Made by a program: the position numbers and the translations under genes. Shown here in pieces: positions 37,323-45,720 of a DNA stretch of 64,000 nucleotides. Origin of the DNA: Alkalihalobacillus sp047302405 (GTDB taxonomy: Bacteria > Bacillota > Bacilli > Bacillales > Bacillaceae_D). Each line of letters opens with the position of its first letter. Position 1 is the stretch's first letter. Where the stretch lies: positions 2,976,001-3,040,000 of the forward strand of contig NZ_CP154853.1 in assembly GCF_047302405.1 (NCBI RefSeq), read 5' to 3'. The notes below the pieces were generated by a model. That model saw only the letters and a program-made list of their open reading frames with translations. It was not told the DNA's origin and searched no databases.

Positions 37323-38234
37323 TTAATTTCTTTGGGTCAGTTCAATTGCCTTCCTGACAAATCCATTACCTTGCTGCAAAAGTGTCAATGCCTCCTCATA
37401 TCCTACATTCCCTCGGAGCATCACAATCGCCACTTTTACATCATTGTTAGCTTTCATTAAAGTCGATCCAGCTTTCTTTTCTGATGCACCTGTTGCATTC
37501 ATCACGATATTTTTTGCCCGTTCTTTGAGCTTCAAATTGCTTGCATTTAAATCGACCATTAAGTTTTCATACACTTTACCTAATTTAATCATTGTGGTTG
37601 TCGAGAGCATATTCAAGACCATCTTATGAGCAGTAGCTGCCTTTAACCTAGTAGAACCAGTCAACACTTCAGGACCAACCGAAACTTCAATTGCACACTC
37701 TGCCACTTCGCTTAGTTCAGAATTTGTATTCGCTGTTAAAGCGATGGTTTTCGCCCCTAAGGATGCTGCATATTCAATAGCTCCGATCACATATGGAGTA
37801 CGTCCACTTGCCGCAATTCCTACTACAACATCATCAACTCCAAAATGAGCGTTTTCTAAATCTCTTTTTCCTTCTTCTGGTCGATCCTCTATGCCTTCTA
37901 CAGCTGTCGTAATCGCCTTTTCCCCACCAGCCATAATTCCTTGTACAAGGCCAGGTTCTGTCCGAAATGTCGGCGGGCATTCTGATGCATCAATAACTCC
38001 TAGCCTTCCACTCGTACCAGCTCCAACATAGAACAAGCGACCACCCTTTTTCATAGCTTCATAGATAACATTTGTCGCTTGTTCTATGGTAGGCAAACAT
38101 TTTCTAACAGCTAAAGCAACCGTTTCGTCTTCCTTATTCATTAAGGTTAAAACTTCTAAAGTTGATAGCTGATCGATATTAAGCGTTTGTTCATTTCTCT
38201 TCTCTGTCGTTAATCCTGATAAATCGAGTTCCAT
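37323..38234 (-). CDS. murQ: N-acetylmuramic acid 6-phosphate etherase
   Basis: Cleaves the lactyl ether of MurNAc 6-phosphate to give GlcNAc 6-phosphate and D-lactate. The 303-residue SIS protein has LFYVGAGTSGRLGVIDASECPPTF at about 69-92, which holds a catalytic glutamate and the phosphate site, then GIAASGRTPYVIGAI and GSTRLKAATAHKMVLNMLST. Length is normal. The ribosome site is GGTGAT. It heads the minus-strand group murQ - binding protein - permeases, 78 bases from the next gene. Confidence 0.96.
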   Translation of the reverse strand: MELDLSGLTTEKRNEQTLNIDQLSTLEVLTLMNKEDETVALAVRKCLPTIEQATNVIYEAMKKGGRLFYVGAGTSGRLGVIDASECPPTFRTEPGLVQGIMAGGEKAITTAVEGIEDRPEEGKRDLENAHFGVDDVVVGIAASGRTPYVIGAIEYAASLGAKTIALTANTNSELSEVAECAIEVSVGPEVLTGSTRLKAATAHKMVLNMLSTTTMIKLGKVYENLMVDLNASNLKLKERAKNIVMNATGASEKKAGSTLMKANNDVKVAIVMLRGNVGYEEALTLLQQGNGFVRKAIELTQRN

Positions 38235-38261
38235 ATAATCACCAAATTTCTATAGATGTAA

Positions 38262-38309
38262 TGAAATATTATTTTTATTTTATAATATTATTTATAAAAC
38301 ATAATTTCA
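38262..38309. promoter_or_regulatory. Inverted repeat upstream of murQ, possible MurR site
   Basis: TGAAATA and TAATTTCA stand at the ends of a very AT-rich 48-base stretch about 28 bases before the murQ start. RpiR-family regulators often bind GAAA...TTTC repeats. The wide gap and AT bias make this uncertain. Confidence 0.25.
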
Positions 38310-38608
38310 ATACTTTTTTTAGAATTTTTCAAATTTTAATTTCACTCCTAATAAAATATAACAAAACCAATAGGATAAGAGGATTTTAAAAAGAGCTATG
38401 ACATAAATTAGCAAAGTTCGTTAAATCAAGTAACTCTAGCAAACTTTCGACATTGTAATAAAATGATATTTTGTAAAAATTAAGATAATAGTGAAATATT
38501 GTGTTGAATTTTCAGAATTCTTTTTCTATAATGAGACTTAATTAGTCGAAAGGAGGTTTATCTCGTTTGATCATGTCTTCACCATATTAATAATTTAGGA
38601 GGAATTCC

Positions 38609-41600
38609 ATGAAAAAGAAAGCGTTATCAAGAATGATGTGTGGTTTTTTAATTATTCTCTTGGCATTTGGTCATATTCCCCAAGCTTTCGCAAGTGAACA
38701 GACATCTTCTACTAGTGAATCATCTATGTCATTTATTGAAAAGATTATGTCAAAAGATTCTCATAATCTCTTACTTGAATTAGAGCTTCAAGGCAAACTT
38801 GCTTTAGCTAATAATTATGAAGTGTTTTATGTAAAAGATGGACAAGCGATTGAAACTTCCTTAGCTGAGGTACGAGTCGGTGCCGAAAACGTTAAAGTCT
38901 ATTTAAACGAAGCAGAGCAAATTGAAACGATCCATATTTATGGAGAGACACCTATTAAAAACATTCGGGTCGGTATACATACAACGAACTTTGCTTCATT
39001 AGACCACGACTCCTTTATGGCAAAATCAGCAGCTGGTTTATTAATTGAAGACAAAATAGCGAATGAAAGCTTTGAGATTCCGGCCAATCAAAGTATTACT
39101 ATTACACGAAATGGTACAGAACTTTCAGTCGCCCATTCTGAAGGAACGATTTATTCGGGAGAAAATCGAATCTATGTATACTCTCTTGACGAAGCCGATA
39201 AAATTGAAGTTACTTCTCATACAAGAGCATCTGGATATGAACCTAGTTATCGCGGCTTTTTTGAAGTTACCCCCTCTCAAACAGATGGAAAAATTCGTGT
39301 TTTAAATGAAGTTTATATGGAACATTATTTATATCAAGTCGTTCCAAGTGAAATGCCAGCTAGTTTTGGTGAAGAAGCTTTAAAAGCTCAAGCAGTTGCC
39401 GCTAGAACATATGCCTTAACAAACTTTTTCAGAGCTGATTTCTTAGCCCAAGGTTACCAAGTCGTAGATAGTGTGATGAGTCAAGTTTATAATAATATTC
39501 CAGAAAATACGACGACATCAGCAGCCGTTAATGCAACAGAAGGCCTTGTCATGATGAATAATGGGGAATTAATTGATGCTCGCTTTTATTCCACTTCTAG
39601 TGGTTACAGTCAAACCAAACATGAAACATGGTCTGAAGCTAATGGAACATACCCTAGTGCCGTGGTTCCTTACTTAATGGCTTCCAGTCATATTTATGAC
39701 GAAATAACTGAAGAAATTGTTGAATTTGATACAAGTGATGAAGTCGTGATGGATCAGTTTTTTAGAGATTTATCTTTACGTGGTTATGGGGATGATTCTT
39801 TATTCCATCGCTGGAAAGTTGAATTAACCGTCGAAGAACTGACAAACTCTTTAAATAAAAATTTAACGACAAGGCAAACAGCTGACCCTAATTTTGTCTT
39901 AACTTTAAATGAAGATGGTCATTTTGTTTCTTTACCGATTCCAGCAGAGGGAATTGGTGAGCTTGTTGACTTAACAATCGCAAAACGTGGTGAAGGAGGA
40001 GCTGTAACAGAACTCATTGTTGAAGGGACAACGGGAACCTATAAGATTATAAAAGAATTAAATATTCGTTTTTCTATCGGTCTATTAGGTTCTGATATAG
40101 GTGGTAGTGATGCGATTCTTCACCAAGCGACTGGCGGAAGTGAAGACTATCATGCAACACGGACAAACTTTACTTTCTTACCTTCCTCCTCCTTTACATT
40201 GCAATTAGACGTCGATGAGGAAGAAGGCGCTAGACTAAGCAACATTACTTTCTTTGGTGGCGGTTTTGGTCACGGTGTTGGAATGAGTCAATATGGTGCT
40301 GGCGATCTTGGCAAAAATTTAGGATGGAGTTATGATGACATTCTTAAACTCTACTATCAAGAGATCGAATTTTTTGATATTTATCAAATTCCGGACGTAC
40401 AACCTCCTATCGATCCACCAGGAGAAACGACTTTTAACGAAAAAATCATGTCGAAAACACAGTCTTCTATTGAGCTAGAGTTACAAGGAATTTTACCTGT
40501 AGCTTCTAATGTTGAAATTATGAGAACGATTGACGGTGTGTCACAGCCTGCTTCTTACAATGATGTACGTGTTGGTGCAGATAATGTGACTGTTCATTTG
40601 AATGAAGTAGGTGAAATCGAAAACATCGAAATTACTGGTATAACCCCAGTAGAATTGATGCGTGTTGGAATTATGAATGACAACTTTGCTTCGATTGACC
40701 ATGATTTCTTTTCTGTCAAATCCACGGATGGTTTGACCATTGAAGATAAAGTAGCAGAAGAGACCATTTCGATTGATGCCGATACAGAAGTTGTTATTGC
40801 TATTCAGAATGAGGTAACAACGGTAAGTATAGGCGGGGATGTCATTTATTCTTCTAATAATCGTCTTTATGTAAACCCTAATGATGACAAAATTTCTGTC
40901 ACTTCTTTTACACGAGCACAAGGAGTGCCCTCTTATCGAGGATTATTCGAAATCACCGCCTCTCCGATTGCAGGAAAGCTTCGGGTCATAAATGAAGTAG
41001 ATTTTGAAGAATATCTTTATCAAGTTTTACCAAGTGAGATGCCCGAATTCTTCGGTTTAAATGCTTTAAAAGCTCAAGCTGTTGCGGCAAGAACATATGC
41101 ATTACGAGGGTTCTATAGTACCGGTTTCACTTCGAATGGTTATTTTGTTGTAGATAGTGTTTTAAGTCAGGTTTACAACAATGTAGATGAAAATGAAACC
41201 TCAACTCAGGCAGTAAACGAAACAAAAGGGATCGTTATGGTTGATGAAGATGGGAATTTAGTAGATGCCCGTTATTATTCTACATCAAGTGGTTTTGGTG
41301 CCTCTAAACACCAAGTTTGGTCAGAAGGAAATGGCGACTTTCCTAGTTCTGTCACACCTTATCTCATTTCTCAAAGTCACACATTTGATCCAAATAACCC
41401 AGGGCAAATGCTTGATATTGATACATCGGATGAAGAAGTGTTAAATGCATTTTACAAAGATTTATCCTATGAAAGTTATGATGGCGAATCATGGTATTTC
41501 CGCTGGATGTTCGCTTTATCTCATGAAGAACTAGCGAATACGATTAATGCAAATATTCACGAAAGATATGCCGCTCAAAGTGACTTTGTCTTAACAAAAG

Positions 41601-42376
41601 ACGAAAACGAAAACTTTGTTTCGAAACCAATTCCTACTGAAGGTATCGGTGAATTCGTTGATATGTATGTGTCAGAACGTGGTGATGGTGGAATTGCAAT
41701 GTCACTCATCATCGAAGGAACAACTGGCACATATCAAATTGTAAAAGAGTATAATATTCGTTTTCTTATTCGACCACGTGCGGTTGACACTGGTGGAGAT
41801 GATGTTATCCTCTATCGTGCTAAACAAGGGGAAACTGAATACGGAATGACACTGTCTAACTTTTCAATCATTCCATCCGCTTTCTTTAGCTTAGATTTAG
41901 AAGATGGACAAGTTGTCTTTTATGGCGGCGGTTACGGTCACGGTGTCGGAATGAGTCAATTCGGTGCTTATCAACTCGGAGAAATGAACGGTTGGGAATA
42001 CTCTCGTATCTTAACTTCCTACTACCCTAATATGACACTCATTAATTGGGCTGATGGGACTGAGATCGAAGTACCAGGCGAACCAGGCGAACCAGGTGAA
42101 CCGGGCGAACCAGGTGAACCGGGCGAACCGGGCGAACCGGGCGAACCAGGCGAACCGGGACAACCAGGGCAACCGGGCGAACCGGGCGAACCGGGACAAC
42201 CAGGTGGACCAGGGCAACCAGGTAGTGATAACAAAGGCGATAATAGCCAAAAACTACCTGATACAGCTACAGCCTATTATAATTGGTTGCTGATAGGATC
42301 CGTTCTTTTACTTACAGCAGCAGCATTTTTCCTAATTAACAAACGAAAGATCAAAGCTAAAACAAACAATAGTTAA
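38609..42376 (+). CDS. Wall-anchored tandem SpoIID/LytB-domain protein with collagen-like linker
   Basis: A 1255-residue surface protein. A signal peptide ends near AFA at residues 26-28. Two copies of a unit of about 550 residues follow, each with an N-terminal beta-rich part and a SpoIID domain. The family's catalytic-glutamate motif PSEMP is kept in both (E248 and E810), followed by ALKAQAVAARTYAL; each copy has GHGVGMSQ near its end. Residues about 1155-1208 are GEP/GQP triplets. A sortase-type motif LPDTA (1216-1220), a membrane segment and a basic tail end the protein. SpoIID is a lytic transglycosylase in sporulation; here activity is inferred. Confidence 0.9.
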   Translation: MKKKALSRMMCGFLIILLAFGHIPQAFASEQTSSTSESSMSFIEKIMSKDSHNLLLELELQGKLALANNYEVFYVKDGQAIETSLAEVRVGAENVKVYLNEAEQIETIHIYGETPIKNIRVGIHTTNFASLDHDSFMAKSAAGLLIEDKIANESFEIPANQSITITRNGTELSVAHSEGTIYSGENRIYVYSLDEADKIEVTSHTRASGYEPSYRGFFEVTPSQTDGKIRVLNEVYMEHYLYQVVPSEMPASFGEEALKAQAVAARTYALTNFFRADFLAQGYQVVDSVMSQVYNNIPENTTTSAAVNATEGLVMMNNGELIDARFYSTSSGYSQTKHETWSEANGTYPSAVVPYLMASSHIYDEITEEIVEFDTSDEVVMDQFFRDLSLRGYGDDSLFHRWKVELTVEELTNSLNKNLTTRQTADPNFVLTLNEDGHFVSLPIPAEGIGELVDLTIAKRGEGGAVTELIVEGTTGTYKIIKELNIRFSIGLLGSDIGGSDAILHQATGGSEDYHATRTNFTFLPSSSFTLQLDVDEEEGARLSNITFFGGGFGHGVGMSQYGAGDLGKNLGWSYDDILKLYYQEIEFFDIYQIPDVQPPIDPPGETTFNEKIMSKTQSSIELELQGILPVASNVEIMRTIDGVSQPASYNDVRVGADNVTVHLNEVGEIENIEITGITPVELMRVGIMNDNFASIDHDFFSVKSTDGLTIEDKVAEETISIDADTEVVIAIQNEVTTVSIGGDVIYSSNNRLYVNPNDDKISVTSFTRAQGVPSYRGLFEITASPIAGKLRVINEVDFEEYLYQVLPSEMPEFFGLNALKAQAVAARTYALRGFYSTGFTSNGYFVVDSVLSQVYNNVDENETSTQAVNETKGIVMVDEDGNLVDARYYSTSSGFGASKHQVWSEGNGDFPSSVTPYLISQSHTFDPNNPGQMLDIDTSDEEVLNAFYKDLSYESYDGESWYFRWMFALSHEELANTINANIHERYAAQSDFVLTKDENENFVSKPIPTEGIGEFVDMYVSERGDGGIAMSLIIEGTTGTYQIVKEYNIRFLIRPRAVDTGGDDVILYRAKQGETEYGMTLSNFSIIPSAFFSLDLEDGQVVFYGGGYGHGVGMSQFGAYQLGEMNGWEYSRILTSYYPNMTLINWADGTEIEVPGEPGEPGEPGEPGEPGEPGEPGEPGEPGQPGQPGEPGEPGQPGGPGQPGSDNKGDNSQKLPDTATAYYNWLLIGSVLLLTAAAFFLINKRKIKAKTNNS

Positions 42377-42421
42377 AAAATTGAAATGACAATGAAAGGG
42401 GCTGTCTCAAAAGCCCTTAAA

Positions 42422-42466
42422 TCAAAAAAGAATCGAGAAGTTTTAGCTTCTCGATTCTTTTTTTAG
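42422..42466 (+). terminator. Terminator of the tandem SpoIID gene
   Basis: AAAAAAGAATCGAGAAG pairs with CTTCTCGATTCTTTTTT around a short TTTTAG loop, with a T run. Confidence 0.9.
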
Positions 42467-42597
42467 GAGATTATAAATATAGATTGGTTTTCCAGTAATA
42501 GTTGATCACTGCTTACTGCCTGATATTATGAGTGAAGGCGATAAGCCAGAGCTCCACATGCACTTTTTCTTCGCCACGTAAGCACTGACGATTATTC

Positions 42598-43794
42598 TTA
42601 ATTTGCTTTATACTCTTTCATCGCCGCTCTAGTGGAGTCATCCGCAATAACATTCTGCTTTTTCGTTTTCATCGTTATAGAAATAATTAGCAATGAAACA
42701 AGTACTAAAGCCCCTCCAACTGTTGCATTCATCTCAACTGTCGCACGTTCAATCACAACTCCCCCCATCATTGAGCCAAATGCAATTCCAAAGTGCAGGG
42801 CAGAATTATTTAAACTTTGTTGGATATCTGATGTTTCTGGGGCTGATGCAATCAAATAACTTTGTATCGCTGGTGTAATGGCCCAACTAAGCATACTCCA
42901 AGCCATCATGACGAGTAAAAATAGTGGAAAAACACTTGTTGTATATGGAATTGTAAAAAGCGATATCGCAAATACAATAATGATTCCAATGATAGTTTTT
43001 TGAGGGCCGAAACGATCAGATAACATCCCTCCAACTCCCCCACCAATAATGGCAGCAATTCCAAAGATAAGGTACATCAAGCTAATCCAAGTTCCATCGA
43101 GTCCCATTGTCATTTGTAAAAAAGGCGTTAAGTAAGCATACAGTGTTAAATGTCCAGCAAGAAATAAAAATGAAGTAAGCTGAATCAATAACAGTTTGCC
43201 ATTTTTTAAGGTCTTTAACTGTTCTTTTAATGGGATACTTGGTTTCGGGTCCATTCGCTCCATAAAAAAGTAAATACCAATAAGAGATACTGCCGTTAAA
43301 ATCGTAATCATAAGAAAAGGTGCACGCCAACCAAAAGCATTCCCTAGCATTAGCCCTATTGGTACACCAAGAACTAAAGAAGCACTTATTCCCATAAACA
43401 CAATCCCAATCGCACGTGCACGGTACTGTTTTAAAACAATATTAGATGCGATCGTCACACACAAAGCAATTAGCAACGAGCCACTCATCGCTGAAATAAT
43501 CCGAGCAATCATCAGCATAAAATAACCATTACTAAAAATAGCTAATAAATTCGCTAAAAAGAATATCAATAAAGAAATTAACGTTAACTTCTTTCGTTCA
43601 ATCTTTGCCGTAGCCGTTAATAAAATCGGTCCACAAATAGCAAAAACTAAAGAGAATATTGAAATTAACATCCCAACTTTCCCTAAAGAAACCCCCATGT
43701 CAACAGCGACTAAATCAAGAATTCCTCCAAGAATCAATTCAACTAACCCAACCACAAACGAAACAATCGTTAATAAATATACTCGTTTATCCAT
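42598..43794 (-). CDS. Major facilitator superfamily transporter, drug/sugar efflux (DHA1/AraJ type)
   Basis: A 398-residue transporter with 12 hydrophobic segments. The loop 2-3 motif reads GPILLTATAKIERKKLTLISL and the loop 8-9 copy reads GGMLSDRFGPQKTIIG, the MFS signature. MLGNAFGWRAPFLMI is the antiporter-type motif C region seen in DHA1 exporters. The substrate is unknown. It is divergent from a TrmB-type regulator with a palindrome between them. The ribosome site is GAGGTG. Confidence 0.87.
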   Translation of the reverse strand: MDKRVYLLTIVSFVVGLVELILGGILDLVAVDMGVSLGKVGMLISIFSLVFAICGPILLTATAKIERKKLTLISLLIFFLANLLAIFSNGYFMLMIARIISAMSGSLLIALCVTIASNIVLKQYRARAIGIVFMGISASLVLGVPIGLMLGNAFGWRAPFLMITILTAVSLIGIYFFMERMDPKPSIPLKEQLKTLKNGKLLLIQLTSFLFLAGHLTLYAYLTPFLQMTMGLDGTWISLMYLIFGIAAIIGGGVGGMLSDRFGPQKTIIGIIIVFAISLFTIPYTTSVFPLFLLVMMAWSMLSWAITPAIQSYLIASAPETSDIQQSLNNSALHFGIAFGSMMGGVVIERATVEMNATVGGALVLVSLLIISITMKTKKQNVIADDSTRAAMKEYKAN

Positions 43795-43812
43795 TTAAAC
43801 ACCTCATTTTAA

Positions 43813-43832
43813 GTTACCACTAGAAAGGTAAC
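43813..43832. promoter_or_regulatory. Palindrome between the MFS and TrmB genes
   Basis: GTTACC, eight bases, then GGTAAC form a perfect inverted repeat 19 bases before the MFS start codon, placed to be an operator for the divergent regulator. Confidence 0.4.
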
Positions 43833-43918
43833 ATAAGTAACGCAGTTAAACAAGTAGAAATTAACTAGTGTATAGTCTATGCTATGAGTAAAGTTATCCG
43901 TAAAAAAGGAGGATTCAG

Positions 43919-44677
43919 ATGCTACAGCAATTTGGTTTTACCCAATATGAAAGTCAAGTTTATTCGTCTCTTATTACTATTAATCAAGCACTTGATCCGA
44001 CTGCCATCGTTAAACGTTCCGGAGTTCCCCGTTCAAAAGTATATGAAGTTCTCCATCGCTTATCAGAAAAAGGCATTATATTAGAGACTACTGTCGAGAA
44101 AAAACGCCTTTACATAGCTTTGCCTCTGGATGCATTAATCGACAAGTTAAAATCAGATTTTGAATTAAATATTGAAGAACTTCAAAAAATTAACGTGGAA
44201 GAAATGGAAGCTGATGATCGAGTATGGAGTTTAAAAGAAAATCACTCGATCCAATCATTAATGAAGGAATTATCAGAAGCAGCTAAACAGACCATCTTTA
44301 TTTCTGCATGGGCGGATGATTTGGATACATACTTACCCGTGTTAGAAAAAAAATATCAAGAAGGTTTAGAGGTGATTATCCATGTAATCGGAGAAGTGGA
44401 GACGCTCATCCCAACCGTCTCCACCCTTATCCCTGACCAAAGCCATAACACACTTGAACGCAGTCGAATTATTATTATTGACGACCAGGAAATGATGTTT
44501 GCTGGTATTGAAGATTCTAATTGGCAAGCGATTCGAACTCAGTCACCGCCACTAGTTAAATTCTTTACTGAATTCTTCTACCATGATGTTGCGTTAACTA
44601 AAATCACCCAACGCTATAAAAAAACCGTCATGGCTGATGAAGAAATTAAAGAAGTGTTAATGAAACTCAGATACTAA
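43919..44677 (+). CDS. TrmB-family transcriptional regulator
   Basis: A 252-residue regulator with a TrmB winged helix at the N-terminus: QFGFTQYESQVYSSLI, then DPTAIVKRSGVPRSKVYEVLHRLSEKGIILE. A coiled linker leads to a C-terminal sensing domain related to phospholipase D-like folds (IFISAWADDLDTYLPVLEKKYQEGLEV; RSRIIIIDDQEMMFAG). TrmB proteins usually sense sugars or control transporters. The start follows AAAGGAGG. It probably controls the divergent MFS gene. Confidence 0.87.
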   Translation: MLQQFGFTQYESQVYSSLITINQALDPTAIVKRSGVPRSKVYEVLHRLSEKGIILETTVEKKRLYIALPLDALIDKLKSDFELNIEELQKINVEEMEADDRVWSLKENHSIQSLMKELSEAAKQTIFISAWADDLDTYLPVLEKKYQEGLEVIIHVIGEVETLIPTVSTLIPDQSHNTLERSRIIIIDDQEMMFAGIEDSNWQAIRTQSPPLVKFFTEFFYHDVALTKITQRYKKTVMADEEIKEVLMKLRY

Positions 44678-44689
44678 CTCGTTTAAGCA

Positions 44690-44738
44690 AAAAAAAGTCT
44701 CTGTAAAATCATGTTAGATTTTACAGAGACTTTTTAAA
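44690..44738 (+). terminator. Terminator of the TrmB gene
   Basis: AAAAGTCTCTGTAAAATC and GATTTTACAGAGACTTTT form an 18-bp perfect stem around six bases. It may also serve the convergent satP gene. Confidence 0.92.
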
Positions 44739-44804
44739 GTTTTCAAAGAGTAACGACTTTTTTCGTTACATCCCCTCCAACTCTTAGGAACAGCTTATCC
44801 ATAT

Positions 44805-45422
44805 TTATTTTTTAAAAATCCCGAACGGCTTTCCATTTGGTAAAACGACTTTTCCAAAGTGAGTATTTAACACGATCGCAGCTGCACCATAAAAAGATAA
44901 AAGGGCAATCGCTAATTCGGAAATCGCCGCTAGCATCGATGTAAATTCGTACATAATACCGAAAGAACTTAAAGACAAGCCAATAAATAAGAAGTCAATA
45001 CAGACAAAAATAAAGAATAAGACCTTATTTGTTTCTAACGCTCCGACTGTCATAAATAAACTAAAAATTAAATATCCAATAAAAGCGACACCTAGTTGTC
45101 TTGAATCGGCATGGGCTAATAATGTTTCTCCAAAAACACCCATTTGAATTAACCACGTAGTCCCTACTCCAAACCAAAATAAACCAAAAGCTCCAAAAGC
45201 AGTCGTTCCAAAAATATTGTTATGCTTAGCATCAAGCATCGCCGCAATTAATTGAGCAATTCCTCCTAAGAAAAACGCCCACGGTAGGATAAGTGACAAG
45301 CCATCCGTTAACCCTAACTTTTGTGATGAGGCAACCAACGTTACCATCGCTAGTCCAAACAAACCTAAAGCAGACGGATCTGCCGTTGTAATTTTAACCT
45401 CTGTATGATTCTGAGATCCCAT
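44805..45422 (-). CDS. Acetate/succinate transporter of the GPR1/FUN34/YaaH (SatP) family
   Basis: A 205-residue membrane protein with six hydrophobic segments. The family signature NPAPLGL-like motif reads ADPSALGLFGLAMVT at about 14-28; an alanine stands where the second residue of the canonical NPA(P) is usual, so the match is not perfect. GIAQLIAAMLDAKHNNIFGTTAFGAFGLFWF is the second diagnostic block. Members carry acetate or succinate. ATG at 45422 is preferred since AAAGGGG lies 9 bases before it. Confidence 0.85.
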   Translation of the reverse strand: MGSQNHTEVKITTADPSALGLFGLAMVTLVASSQKLGLTDGLSLILPWAFFLGGIAQLIAAMLDAKHNNIFGTTAFGAFGLFWFGVGTTWLIQMGVFGETLLAHADSRQLGVAFIGYLIFSLFMTVGALETNKVLFFIFVCIDFLFIGLSLSSFGIMYEFTSMLAAISELAIALLSFYGAAAIVLNTHFGKVVLPNGKPFGIFKK

Positions 45423-45605
45423 TTTTTTAACCCCTTTATAATAAATGTATAAATTCCTACCTATATAAACATTGATACAGTTAATCACTCATATGAAAAT
45501 AACCTTTCTTATCATACATGAAGTTTGTTGCTTTGTGTCGAATAAATTGCCCTTTTTATTAAGTCTTTTTAATGGAAATGTTTTGTCATAACAGAATAGT
45601 TAGAA

Positions 45606-45619
45606 TCTAAACGCTCTCA
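45606..45619. promoter_or_regulatory. Possible CcpA (cre) site upstream of fruR
   Basis: TCTAAACGCTCTCA matches the cre consensus at most positions, with three mismatches. A fructose operon under catabolite control would be expected, but the match is weak. Confidence 0.3.
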
Positions 45620-45645
45620 AAAATAAGTAAAGCGATTTCATAAAC

Positions 45646-45689
45646 AATGAACGAAAATGATTGATAATGAATGATTTTGACTGTATTAT
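45646..45689 (+). promoter_or_regulatory. fruRKA promoter with FruR operator repeats
   Basis: TTGATA (45661-45666), 17 bases and TATTAT (45684-45689) form a sigma-A promoter. Two direct repeats, AATGAACGAAAATGA (45646-45660) and AATGAATGATTTTGA (45666-45680), are 20 bases apart, and the second lies inside the spacer, as a repressor site would. That FruR is the binder is inference. Confidence 0.55.
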
Positions 45690-45720
45690 AAAATTATAAC
45701 GACAAAAGAGGTGAATATTC

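Noticed and set aside
42011..42293. Open frames on both strands in the glycine-rich stretch at the end of the SpoIID gene.
   Set aside because: They result from the 9-base GEP/GQP repeat in other frames; the real frame is the plus-strand wall protein.
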